A DNA stretch of 64,000 nt, taken from contig CM072894.1 in the NCBI GenBank assembly GCA_037013685.1, positions 11,237,449 through 11,301,448 on the forward strand. The letters are read 5' to 3'. Shown here piece after piece: positions 48,701 to 61,348 of this stretch (positions are counted from its first letter, which is position 1; every line of letters starts with the position of its first letter). The notes under the pieces were generated by a model. It was given only the letters and a program-made list of their open reading frames with translations. It was not told the origin of the DNA and did no database searches. Origin of the DNA: Acridotheres tristis (taxonomy: Eukaryota > Chordata > Aves > Passeriformes > Sturnidae). The translations under genes were made by a program, and so were the position numbers.

Positions 48701-51700
48701 TTCCAGCACGATGTCCAGTTCTAGAGGCCACCAGGTCCATTTCCCAGTGCAGCCCCCATTTGTGATCTAGTCTGCCACAGCCCTATTGCTTCTCCTGGCT
48801 TGTCTGTACACTGCTGAGCAGTGAACAGGGCTTAGCCATTCTGAAGTGCTTGTGGGTTTATTAAGTATTCCTGTGTGAAGCCGATGATGTGCTCATAAAT
48901 AATGTTGCTGGGACTGAAACATGTTTTCTTTACAGCAAGCTGGACATTCTGGAAAGGAAAGATTTTAAAAATAAAAATAACTCGGACACCCAGAGATTGT
49001 CTTAAAGTAAAGAGGTTTTAGATAATATAAAATCTTCCTTTAAAAGAAAATAAAAGGTGGTTGGGGTTTTTTTCCTGTGCCTAAAATTAATTCACCAATC
49101 TTTGCTCAAGGACCAAGGAGGAAATCGACTTTGTTTCACTACTAGGATACAGCATAGTGATGTTGTGGAGCTTACAAAGACACACAGGGTTGGTAATCCT
49201 GTTTCTGCTCATTGCTAATTTGGTGGGTGCCAGTCAGTAAAAAGACCATAGAATCCCTGCTGGGTGAAAGGTGGTACAGGACAAAGGTATGCAAAGCAAC
49301 AACAACTGAAAAAAAGGCATTTCTGCAGTTTGAAACTCCATGGAAGCATATTGCAGATTTATGTTTAAACCACTGCTGAATTATGGGTCACTGCTGTAAA
49401 ACCAGAATTCCTTAGATTACTTAATCTAATGAGGTCTGTGAGAGAAGGAAAAAGGCCCCAGTCTATAAGATTTAAGGGGCTGAGACCTTATCTGCACACT
49501 TTCCTGTAAAGCTCCAGGTGCACTGTAAGATCTATATCATCAGTTCCATGCTAAAAACTATGTTGTTTAAAACTAAACATTCAAAGGCTGAAAAGCAAAG
49601 CTCTCAAGTATCATGAAACAGCAAAGCAAAGGTTGCCTAATGCAACCTTCTTCTGCCTCGGGCTTGTATGGTGTAATATACTGCTTCAGTCTCTGACCAG
49701 GTACTGCCCCCACATTCATTTTTTTGGCAAGAGCCCTGCTTCACTCCAGGCACAGGCCTGACAATGCTCTGCATACAAAGCAGCTCTTCAATATTCTTTT
49801 TCATCTCAGCTCTTCAGCGTGGGGCTCTGGCTTCATCTCCTACAAACTATCACAACACTGCATGAACAATGATACTTTCCCATTCTATGCTGTTCTCTGC
49901 TGTTCAGGCCCAGAACCCTGAATGCTTTGCACTAGTTAACACATTTATTCCCAAAATGTCCCTGTGAGGTGAGGAAATATTATCCCTAGCTTAAAGAGTA
50001 AGACTGAGTTACCTTCTAAAGAAAAGTAGAAAAGAGGCAGAAAAAGCAACCAGATCTCTAGAGTCCCAATCAACCACCTAAATCATCACTTTTACAACAG
50101 GCCTCTGGCCTTTATTCACACCACACAACTTCTGCTAGAGGTTAGGCAGCAGTGCCAGAGACACAGCCCTATTCACTGGTATAACATAAATCTACTACTG
50201 TGACTCCAGACCAATATATTATATGACCCTGTTCTAGGTTTACTTAGGGTGAAATTCACTCCTGTGCAGAAAGACAGCATTTACATCCTTTCTCAGAGGT
50301 TTGCAGTTTTATGTGCACCCCATGCTTACCCCTCTGATCCTTTTTTTGAAAAAAACAGCAACAAAAAAAAAACAAAACTAAAAACGTTGTGCTGTTTATC
50401 CACTAGACACTGCAATAACATAATTAAGCACATGTGTACAGACTGTGATTAGAAGGGAAGGCTTCTTGGGAGCACTCTGACACTCTGATAATCTAAAAAG
50501 TGGGAAATAAAATAATACAAACTATACATTAAAATAATTTTACCCAGTGAATTAGGGAACAAAACAATCTCCTTTCAATCATCACCTTTCTAGCAAGAGT
50601 CTGTTCTGTATACTCGAATACCATCTATGTGCAAATTAAGAACCTTTTATCTTATTCAAATGCATATCTTGCTGTGTGAAAGGAAAAGCCTCAGATTTCT
50701 TCACAGAAGTACCTGTTCAGTGCTCAGTTTATGTGACAGGGAGGACTGAAACAACACACTGGTCTTGTTCTTTCTGCACTTTGCCAAGTTTACATATTTT
50801 CAGCTATCCATCTGTGTGGCCAGTGGAAACTTGTGAAAACCCCTAAGCAATGGAAGTTCCCTGTCCCTCAGTACCCAAAAGTGATTCCCAAAACTCCTTT
50901 GTTCCAGAGTTCACGGTAAAACAGTACAAATAAATAATATTTTCTGAAATCATATCTAAATCAAAGCAAATCTGAGTTTCACCAGAGCAGTGAAATCTAC
51001 CAATCACCCCTCTGAAGTCACATTTTCATTGCCTGCCTTGAGGCCCATAAATTAGTCAAAAGGTCAAGATTGTCAGTGCAGCTTAAAAAGTGTAGCTCCT
51101 CACACACATACATGCACTTCCCTGGTCTTTGGAAACACTCCGAAAAGGAGGAAGCAACAACACTCCCCACACTCAGTCTCCAAAGTAAATTTACCAAATA
51201 ATCAATGACATTTAATGTTTAAAACAGGTTGTTTTACAGTTCTAATACCACCATGGTCTCTTTTTTTACTGAATAGAAAGTAAGTAAGAAGATTCTGTAG
51301 GTGTAAATAAGTTTAATTAATGGCTACAAATGATTGAAAAAAAACAGGCTTACCATGTTCAGAATACTATTCTTTACTGCCATGATTTCTAATTTCAGCT
51401 TTTGAATTTCTTCCTTTAATACATATTTGATGTTTAAAAACATGCATAGGCTTTTCAGGGAAGCTTTTAGCCACGTAGCTACTAAGTACCTCTCACAGAT
51501 TAGGATTTATCTTTTGAAGAGCATGCTGAATGAAGCAAGAATTATACCCACTTTGGAAATTGTGCAGCTATTGTACCTTGTCGGTCCCATAGCTGAGTCT
51601 GTGTGACGTTATTGCATTCCAGTCCCCTGCCTGTATTACTGTGGTATCTGAGGGAATCAGGATGCTTGGGGCTGCAGCAGTGCTGATGCAGGAAGTAAAG

Positions 51701-54700
51701 GTATCCCAAGCAAAGACTCTGGAGTTGGACTGAGGGTGAATGGGACACGTAGAAGTTAAGACAGAACAAGCTCTGGGCTTCTCCTCTGTGTGAGTTTTGC
51801 TGTCCCTGTATAAGTGGCTAGTGCCACCCTAGTGCTGGGCTTACAAAATACCTAGACACAATCTCAGAAAATCTATTAATACAAAGACCTACTGCTGGCT
51901 CAGAAACTAATTGTTTGAGTTGCAGAGTGAATTTTGGAGAACACTCATCCTAGTCTTGCTGTTATTACTCTTCTCTGGCACTTGTAATTAACCAGAGTTG
52001 GAGATTGACTGGAGACTTACACGTCCCCCCACTCTGACTCAAATCGTGGTAGTTCTGCTCTCACAGTTGCACCACCAGAACATTTTAGTTACAGGGAAAG
52101 GCTAGGGGCAGAGATGGGAATGAGAGCTGGGGACTGAGCCTTGCTCAGTTGCACTTGCTGCTCCAGCTGCCTTTGAAAAGATGAAAGGGCTATGGCACCC
52201 AGGCGTTACCCTGCTGGCTCTGCTTTGCTCTGGCAGCAGCAGCTACCAAGGCAGCTCCCCTGGGCTCTGCCACAGCCAGAGGAGTCACCACAGCTTCACT
52301 TCTGGTTTGCCTGCCCTTGGTAAATGTCTATTTTGCCTATGACAGACTTCCCCAAGGCCACACAGAGGTGGAGGCTACACCCAAATTTCAAGTCTCAATA
52401 TAGTAGCTTAACCACGAGTCTGTCCTCCCTGTCTTCTTTCTCAGGCACATATTGCTTCAGTCTCTCTATGCCAAATACAGCACATTGACTCACAAGAGAA
52501 GGCTTCCTTCAACCCTCTTCCAAGCTTCTAATGTTCACTCACTGTTTTCAAACAAGGAATGTTTTAAAACAGTGAAGAGCTCTATCAGGAGACTGCAGTT
52601 TACCTTAAAATCTAACTAAAGCAGACACAAAATCACTGTAATATTCTCTGGCATGGTATTTCATTACTGAAGCCACGCTGCTGAAGATGTCTGCTCTCCA
52701 GCCCACATTCTTAAATCCCTGTTCACTCTCCTGCCCAACTGCACAGAGATAAGCAAAGGAGGGGGTTGTCTGGCCTGTGTGCTTTGTCTGGTAAACAAGT
52801 AACCACTGTAGCACACGGATTACAATGCACACACTGTCTCTCCTTGTGCTTACCCTCACCTACATCTCTGCTCCAGCTGCATCATTCCTGTGGAGTGCAA
52901 TGGCCTCTGATGGTTACAGAGCACCCTTCAACATAGTCTCCAAGATTAGGAAAATAAGGAAAGAATTTCTATCAGCTGCCAAGTCAATCAGGACTTCATT
53001 TCTAACAGCCATTTCATCATGAGGGCAACATTTCTAACAGTGGAAGCTTGATTCCCAAGCATGAGAATGCTCGAGTTTGTTGATCACTCTGTATCCCAAA
53101 TTCTGCAAGACACTGGCAGAGACTGCTAGAGATTTTCTCAACTTTTATGCAAACTCTGAATTCTCAGAAACTCCAACATATGTAACCTTGGAGGAAGCTT
53201 TACATGAATTCTTTGCTGACACTGTCCTCCAGTTCACATGTTGGGAGACTTCTCCCTGCTTCCTCCTTGTCAAGGAAGACAACTTCAACAATATGGATTT
53301 TATTGTACACCCCCTACATCCCACTTCTTCCCCTTGTCAATAGCACAGAGGCCCAAACACCATCTCAGCTGCAAAGAGGAAATGACTATTCACAAGACAC
53401 AAAGGTTTATGGATTTCTGCCTAACAAAAGATTATTTCTAAGCAGACTCTTGTGTATTGGGACCTCATCTCTACCAGTGGGAAAGCAGATGCCTCAAGTA
53501 CGCCCAACAGCAAGGAGTAAGAGCACTCTCCAGGGCAGGTGTACCATGCAAGGTAGCCTCTTAATCTTCTCACATGCACAAGCATTATTTTTCATACCAG
53601 CTGCATCTTAAACACTCAGTTAAGATGGTGATTAGTGGTGGTGGTAGGGTGTCACAGTGGGAGCTTTCTTAAGAAGAAAGGGCTTTGATTGAGCCAATGA
53701 AAGCTGTTGCCAGGGAACCAGATGCCATGAACACACCACTCCAGCAGAGCAAGAATACAAACCATGTGAGTGCTGGACTGAGCTTTAAATGCATTTGCTG
53801 GTTGAGGCCTGAACACAACATTAACCCTTTCAGTACCTGAAATAGTTCACACAATGAATTGGGAAAATGGGAATCTGTTACAAATGCAAAGGGGCAAAAC
53901 ATCTCCTGACATTACTCTCTAACACTCTGTTGATTCAGAAGAAAAAAAAAACAAACGGGGGGAACTTTTGACCCTTAGTTTTTGACTGGCAAAGGACGTT
54001 TATTTGTTTTGTAAAGTATGTAAGGAAACTTCTCTTCAAAGCAACACTTAGTTTTACACTAATGTGAAAAGGAATCAGATAAGTGTTCAGATAACCCTAT
54101 AAAAGTATTAATTTTGTTTTTGTAGGGGGTGTTACAATAAAGTTTGGTGTGCACACAGTATGTTCACTGGTCAGTTTCTCTGCAAGAGGAAAAGAATAGC
54201 TCAGATTCCATTTTTCCCAGATCTGAGCTGGTTTCCAACACAAATGTTACCGATTTGAATTTTATCTGATCAGTTGCCAATTTGTTTCAAAGTTAACTTT
54301 CCACTCTGATTACTAAACAGCCTTGTACTCTACCGACAGAGCATTTTTTTCCTAGTGTAAATTCCACAGTGCTCTGCAACCCTACCAGTAAAACGCAGCT
54401 AAAGCTCTAATTAAAAATCATGCCTGCCATATGTCAATTCATAAGAACTAAAATTAAACTAACAAGGGGCTGTAACTAAAACTTTTTTTGAACACAAGAG
54501 CCTGTCTGCTCTCTTTTGAAGCAGAACATGTGGAAGCCTGGGTAGTTCTTGCAGGACAAGGCCTGACCCCAAACATTTTCATCTTCAGCCTTCCAGTTTA
54601 AATCCAGCACAGGTTCCTGAGCATGAAAAGCCATTCCCCACTCCACAGCCTGAGTGAAAGCCCCTCCATTCCTGTGCAGCCTGCGCTGGCTGTGTAACTG

Positions 54701-57700
54701 CTTTGATCCCAGAGTTGGTAACTGTGTTGAGTAAGTAACATGTTGCTGGCAGTATTACACTGAACTCCTCCTCAGTCTCCATTCCAGCCTATTTATATCC
54801 TGTGGTAATACCAGCCATCTAGTGAGCTCTGAGTTAGGGTCCAGTGTACCACTGCCTTTTTATGCCTCTCCCACAGTGCAGAAGGCCTGGGGGGAAAGGA
54901 CACAGCAATACCATTATAATGCTTAAGTGGCCATAAAGTCCCAGTGTGAGTCCTAACAATCTGAACATAAGGGACAATAAACCTTGGGCCCCTCAAATTT
55001 ATTCTAGGGAATTGGCAAGAGCGGGTAAAGTGCAAAGCTGATTTAATATCTTCACACAGCTCCCATGCCAATTCCAGCCTAGCCTGGTGATGCTGGAAAG
55101 CTGTGCTCCCATGTGCCCATTGGCCATCTAAACAGCCAGAGCATCACACTATCAAGACAACACCATTCACTCTTGGAGTCTCAACTAGCAGCTATTGCAT
55201 AGCTGTAATGAACAGGTGAAGGGCTGGGAGAACACAGCACATACATCAAAATGCAATGCTGAAAAATATACCCCATGTTCCTATAGAGCACTTTTGTCTC
55301 CCTGGATTCTGCAGTGATTTACTTGAGGGTCCATTCCGCTGTGGGCTTGGCCCTGAGACCCCTCATTAGTTACTACGTTGCTATGAAGAGGGGCTGCCTG
55401 GCTGCTTACAAATTAACTTCTGGGTTTAATCTGCAGATACAACACATGCCAGACTTACTGCAGTTGCTCCCACTGCAGAGCCTGCCTCAAGCAGGACACA
55501 ACTGCTTCTTTACCAAAGTTCTTGCGTAACACATTCAACAGGGAAAAACAACACTGCAGCTCAGCTTAGGTTAGCACTGAAAAAGCGAAGAACTGGAAGA
55601 GATTTTTAAGCAGAGCAGAGTTATCTAAACAACTTTGGCAACACATGAGGGCTAACAGCCCAGTTTTCTAACTAGTTCCATACAATATTTCTAGCAATCA
55701 AAACCAGTCAGCGTCTGCACTTTGTATTTTGAGCCTAAACTTACATAAACAGCTAAACACTGCATGGTGGCAAAGGAAGCCATTGTGGTGTGCTGGCTTA
55801 GTGGGGCATCAATATGAAAGCATTGCTTACTGAACAAACATGGTTCCACGGCAGGTCAGTGACCTCGGCAGAGCCCCTGCCAAAGATCCTATGCAGATGT
55901 GATCCTGCTCAGTTTGCAAGAGCAAACAGAACTGCAGTGCAAGATGGTGCTGTTACAGAGGCTAATAATCCAATCTCTGCACCACAAAGAGTGCAGATGT
56001 ATGGAAGTTACCATGCTGAAGAGTGATGTTTAACACTGCCTCTTGCTGCCCCTATCCTCACCAAAGATAATCACCCCAAAACATACATATTCCTCACACT
56101 TATGCACACACTCATGCTGCCATGTTAGAGGAACTTTAATGGAGACTTCAAAGACTTACAAACTTGAAGTACAAGATGCAATTACAGCATTTTCAAAATA
56201 TATTTTCCTCCTTCCCATAGGCATCAAGACATTATGTCTCAGCCAACATAACTGCATGTTCCCCCACACTGAGGATCCAAATCTCAGTGTGAAGATTACA
56301 CCTGCTCCAGGACAAAAGTGACAGCGGTCTCTAGGACTCTGATACATCCTTTTTGCCAGAAGTAGAACATGTAGAGTTTGTTTCCCAACACAATGGGAAG
56401 AAATGAGAGTTTCATTGACTGTGAGAGCCAAATGCTGCTCTGAACTGTAGTCAAGACCCTAAACATGACACAGGATCCCTATGTTCAATACTCAGGCTGT
56501 AGGCAGTCCAGAGCCACCAGCCCTGTGCCCAGCCTCTGCAACAAGTCCATCCTTACTCTCCTCTACTGCCCACTCATTCCTCAGTCCTTTTCCTTTTTCT
56601 CTGTGCCAGCATCCCCAGAGCTCCCAATGCCCTCATCCTCTCCTTGACACTGGCAATATTTTCCATTTCCTCCCTCAGACCCACCTCTCTTTTCCTTGTT
56701 CAGATTTTTTCCTCCTTTGCTGTTAAGCCCACCTTCACTCAGATGAGCATAAGTTCCTACTTTGAGTAAACTCATTATTTTTTCCCCAAACAAAACTCTC
56801 ATTACAATCACTGTCTCAATGAGACATACTCTGATACTCACTGAAAATGCATGTTTTTGATAGCTACAAGATTGGACGGTTGATTTCAATAATATATTGT
56901 TCTGAATTTACAGACATTTCTTTTAATGGCATTTAAAACAGATCAGATGTAGCACTCAAACGTGCTGAATTTTTAGTTGTAAAATGTACCTCCTTTTATG
57001 ACATAAACTAACAGTACTCAAAAATACAACCAACAATCATTAAAAAATTACCAATACAGCCCCTTCCCACATTAACAAAATGTAATTAAGGACTGCTTTA
57101 CAACTATATGATAGGGTGCAAGAGAAAAATTGCTAAAGGAATGCAAAGCAGAGAACCAACAACAGGGTTTAGGAGTAGATTTAGATTGATACTCCCACCT
57201 AAATCTCTATTTTCTTAATTTATGCTTGTTTCAACTCATTATAAAGTCATGAAGAACAATCATGCTTAGAATTAAGTTATCTTAAGCTGGAGTGAATTCA
57301 GAATGCCTCTGCCAGTACAGGCTCATTTCTATTGCTATTCTGTTGTGGAAAAGTGTCATTTTTGCCATCTGAAGAAAGCAGCTCCTCTGTTTGAAGACAT
57401 ACTTGTTTTGTACGTTTTCTAGTTCTGTTTGTATATTGTAAAGCACTTTGAGCACATGTAGAATGAAAGACACCGTACGAGATACAGTTAAAAGTTGCCG
57501 TGTTGTAATCTGCTGTAAGTCTTTGTACATGGCAGCAGGGGGCACTTCCATAAGACGATGATGAAGCGCAGTTGACAGACTTCCCTGGTTTCAAGGCCCG
57601 GCAGAAGTGCTGCTCACTGTGCTCACATCCCACTTCTGAAAGCACAGCATGATTGCATTGAGCATCAGCACCCACCCCTCTTGTTCCTGCTAAAAACTCT

Positions 57701-58548
57701 CAAAGTAAGTTGAGTAGTTTAGTAGGAAAATTAAAGAAAGACAAACATGACCCTTTGAATGAAGTACAAAAAAGGCAAAGAATTGCACACCTGAGCACTG
57801 AAGAAGTAAATGTCTGAACGGGTTCTGCCATCCCAGTGCTGGCTGGGGGTAAAGAACTGGAAGTCCATTACAAGGGTCAGGAAAACAACAGGGATACTGG
57901 GACTCTTAACATTGCAATTACGTACAAATTGTTAGATGTTCCTAAGCTAAATTTCTTCAAGAAAACACTTAACAATCAGAGAGAAAGTAATTCAGTCATT
58001 AAAGACCTACACAAACACAAAGAGGATAAGTCTTTTACCAAACAATCCCAAAAGCTGGTCTCTTCCAGCTAATAATAAAATTTGGAGGATGTCGTGAAGA
58101 AAATGCAATAAAGCAGCTTGGGAAGGATAATGTTATTTGGTCACATTGGGGGATTTATACAGCAGGCCATTCCCTGACTCTGGTCTTTGGAATTTTTCTG
58201 TGCTGGCTCATATTCTCCCTAGCTATGAGGATCCCAATTCCTGTTTAACATCATAGCAATGGAGAAACAACCCCTGACCACAATGAGGAGGATGATGGTG
58301 GTGGCTCAGAGATCCTAAGATGTCAAAACAACTAGAACAGAGAGAACAAGAAGTAGACAGGATGGACAGGAGGGGAAAATGTAACCCACAGCATTACACT
58401 TCTCAAAAACCCAGGATGCTAGTCTGGCTTTTCTGCTATTTGGAGTTGTGTGCTAGCAAGACACAGAATTACAAATTAGTGCACTTGTGAACAAAGAATC
58501 TGTCTGAGCACTATCTCTCCCTACTAAGATGTGGTACTGGGGAGGTGT
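48701..58548. other. Intergenic, no gene recognised
   Basis: No supported gene. Open frames are all under 140 codons, often overlapping in several frames (for example 53077-53611), and have no recognisable domain. An A-rich tract lies at 50341-50385. Scattered single TCF-like sites (CTTTGATT near 53681, CTTTGATC at 54701-54708) are at the frequency expected by chance. Confidence 0.55.
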
Positions 58549-58593
58549 TGAAAAAAAGACCACAAGAAATTCAAAGTGCCTTAGGAACCAGAG
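58549..58593 (+). pseudogene. Candidate degenerate KIAA2012 upstream exon end
   Basis: A very good 5' splice site, GAG|GTGAGT, has its GT at 58594. Read in phase 0, as the exon at 61185 requires, the codons before it give a lysine-rich stretch KKDHKKFKVP, a TAG stop (58582-58584), then EPE. My memory of the human KIAA2012 segment just before the DYxNW motif also ends in EPE and has K and V at the matching places. The in-frame TAG, plus a TGA at 58549-58551, means it cannot be translated as it stands. It may be a decayed exon, a sequencing or assembly error, or coincidence. Confidence 0.25.
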
Positions 58594-60819
58594 GTGAGTT
58601 GCTGTTAGAAAATTCTCCATAGTGGCTCTCAGAGATTAAATATTTTCAATTTCAGAATGTTAACTTGTGCTGAGATAATAGAATGACAAATTAATTTACA
58701 GTATCTACTCTGTAATGAAAATCAAAATGTGGTAACCAATAGCCTAATACAAGGAGAGAGATTAATGTCTGCTGTAGCTAAAATTGGAACATCTTAACAA
58801 AATCATTGTTTGGGAAGGCAAAAAATAGATTTTAAAGGGAAAATATTTGTCTCTGTGTTGTTAGATGTCAGATGAATGGGTAAACGTGCCAGTTCTAGGA
58901 TTTGTGTATTTTTTTGTATCTACATCTGTTATAGTGATTTAAAATACTTTCTTTGAATAGGGCATTCCATCAGTTTCACAGTGGCTAAAAAAGAGACTTA
59001 TTTGTATGATGCACTTCAGTATTGCCATAAAAATTGAATACATTAGAGTCACAGAGAGAGCTTTTTCCTGTGAGTTCACACTGAAAGCACACTGTAGCAA
59101 CCCAAACCTGACTCACTATGTCTTCAGAATTATTTCTGAAATAATCATATTTTGATCCAGGTACACAGAAGAACTGAAAAAGCCTGTAGGATGCAGATCA
59201 AAATTTATCCCAAACTTCCCTCCCAGCTTCAGCACTGCAGTTCTACCAGAGCCAGAGGGACTAGGAAGAAAGCATCAGCTTTGTGTATTTTTCATCCTGC
59301 CTTGAGGCAGATCGTGAATCTCTGTTCTACCTCTCACAATAATCATAACTGTCCATCCTGTTTAGCACTGCTATCAGAACAGCTCTTCTAAAATGTAACT
59401 TTTGGTCACTGGGAGCCAGAATATGACACTCTAAATCAAAGAAAGTATGTGAGCACTCCAATTATGTGAATCATTTGGAATCCGCTGCCTTCATTGCATT
59501 CAAGGTAGCAGAGAGTTTCCCTAGAGAAATGTATGCTTGTTATCACAGTTTTCTCTGTGGGCTGGGACAACTGATCTATCAGAGCCCTTCTTGGGCCATG
59601 TCATTCAAGGCAATACCAATGCACAACAGCCTCAAAGCCTCTATTTCATCTATACCTTCCCTAGGGCAGCCATCCCTCTAACCTCTGAGTGCATTGGGAT
59701 GCATCTCAGGCTGGGATGGATTTTCACAGCTAAGACAGCAAAACCTGTCAGAGATGTTTCCTACAACAAAGCATGCTAGAGTTCCTGAGGGAACCCCCTG
59801 GTTTTTATAGTCCCCATATTAAGACCATTTTACACCAACTCCCTCTTCATCATGTAATTAATCTCTCTGCTGTTGATGGCTAAAGGCTAATGTAAAGAAG
59901 AGAAAAACTGCTTGAGCTAGGGTGGGTCAGATTTATGTATTCACACAGGATACAGCATAAGAACCATGGACTGATTCAAATGATAGCTAGAACAACACAG
60001 TGGCTATCTTTCTAGTGTGGCAACTACCAATCCCACCTGAGGTTGGAGTCATGTTTCTCTTCATGGTACACTCCCTTTGCTAAAGGAAGAGCAATTATAC
60101 AAAGAGAAAAGGCAAAGGGGAAAAGATTTCAAACTGAGAGAAAAAGCAAGCTACAATTGTTTTTATTCCTAAGACTTTTAATTCCTATACTATTACATAT
60201 CAAATTCATTAAGTCCATTGGAAGTGTGTTATGTACTGCTCTTGCAGTTCTTCCAGCAGTTAGAGCACTTCTCAGATCCAGTCAGTGGTATTTTTAAAGC
60301 ACTTTTTTTCAATTTGTGTATTCCATAGCCAATCAAGCACACTGGACCACAGATAAACACTATGAAGCGTCCCTGTAACACTGCAAATCAGTCATCCTTT
60401 GTAGACCTGTAAATTCAGAACAGTGGGCACAGAATTGTTCCACCTACTCCTCAGCACTGCAGGCAAAACAGATTGCTCCCAGTGTTGAAGGGCTGCTGTG
60501 GCTGCAGGAAGAGGAGATGAATTGGGAAGAGCTGGGAAGAGAAGGAGGAGAAAGCTCTGCAGATGTAGTCTTGATGTTCCTGTTATCATTAGGATAAAAA
60601 GAGGAAAAGAGCCACAGCTGCCACTGTCAAATGAGATTCCATTCTGGTGGCAGCAGCAGCCTGGCTTACCGAGGTGTAGTTTTAGGCTAAGTATGCTGCA
60701 TGCTTACAGTCACTGCTCACAGTCACTGCCCAGTGCATCTGCTGCCCTGGGCAAACGCTTATCACATCTTTGCCTAGAGCAAGACTTGTCTGGACCTAAG
60801 CAATAAAACTCTCTTGCAG

Positions 60820-60848
60820 TTGAGAAGAAGTTGAAAGTCTCCAGTGAG
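60820..60848 (+). CDS. Candidate 29-nt micro-exon of KIAA2012
   Basis: A good acceptor (ACTCTCTTGCAG, AG at 60818-60819) and a good donor (GAG|GTAATG, GT at 60849) bracket 29 bases whose phase-0 reading is EKKLKVSSE, open throughout. Joined to the exon at 61185 it would give KLKVSSE-DYFNW. The family, as I recall it, has KLEV followed shortly by E-D-Y. It is the stop-free alternative to the candidate at 58593, but 29 bases is too little to be sure. Confidence 0.25.
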
Positions 60849-61184
60849 GTAATGTATCATGATGCCAGATTAAAAGTGGGCAAGATCTCAATGACTAATT
60901 CACAGCCTGAACTCACTTCTCAGTACTTCCTGCTGTAGCTGGTCTGTTGCAGAACACCTCGTCTCAGGCCCTAGTTGTGCTGCACAGCAATTCTTAAGCA
61001 CAGACAAGAGTTTCATTTGAAAGATTTGCTGATGACAGCAGGTACAGCCACAATGGAGAAAGCACATAGGGAAATAATAATTTCCTGTATAGTTAATAAG
61101 CCACAAATTGACAAACTGATTAAAGGTTTTGTTTTGCCTTTTCCTCTCCAATATCTATATTACTTTATCCCTTCTCTGATTCAG

Positions 61185-61348
61185 GATTATTTTAACTGGA
61201 AATCTCATGAAAGTTACTCCCATTTTAGCAAGACTTCAAATGCAAAGCATATCATGAAGGACTGCTTGGGTCTGTCCCTTCCAGAAAAGGACAGTAGGAA
61301 AATGGGAACACTTATTCTGTACTCCAAGCCCTTCATGGTAAAAGAGAG
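61185..61348 (+). CDS. KIAA2012: KIAA2012-like protein, internal coding exon (partial gene)
   Basis: This is a 164-nt exon with a clear acceptor (pyrimidine-rich TATCCCTTCTCTGATTCAG, AG at 61183-61184) and a donor AG|GTAGGC (GT at 61349-61350). It enters in phase 0 and leaves in phase 2. The translation begins DYFNWKS, has LSLPEKDS in the middle and ends GTLILYSKPFMVKE. From memory, the human KIAA2012 N-terminal region has DYLNWRS, an LP pair and GALILYSEGF at exactly the same spacing over 50 residues with no gap. Position and strand agree with mammalian gene order, where KIAA2012 follows FZD7 in the same direction. The protein is poorly characterised; I assign no function. Further exons lie beyond the window. 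An alternative donor, ATG|GTAAAA at 61338, is weaker. Confidence 0.8.

Noticed and set aside
49244..49252. ATAGAATCC resembling a reverse-strand CR1 terminus
   Set aside because: Only a few bases match, and the adjacent sequence lacks the GGTTGGAA and TTGCCCAG-type segments expected of CR1.
57836..58072. Frame beginning MLAGGKELEVHYKGQ as a possible KIAA2012 first exon
   Set aside because: KELEVHY resembles the remembered KLEVYF, but the nearest downstream GT falls in phase 1, and the exon at 61185 would then hit a stop. It does not end in an acidic EPE-like sequence. Most likely chance.
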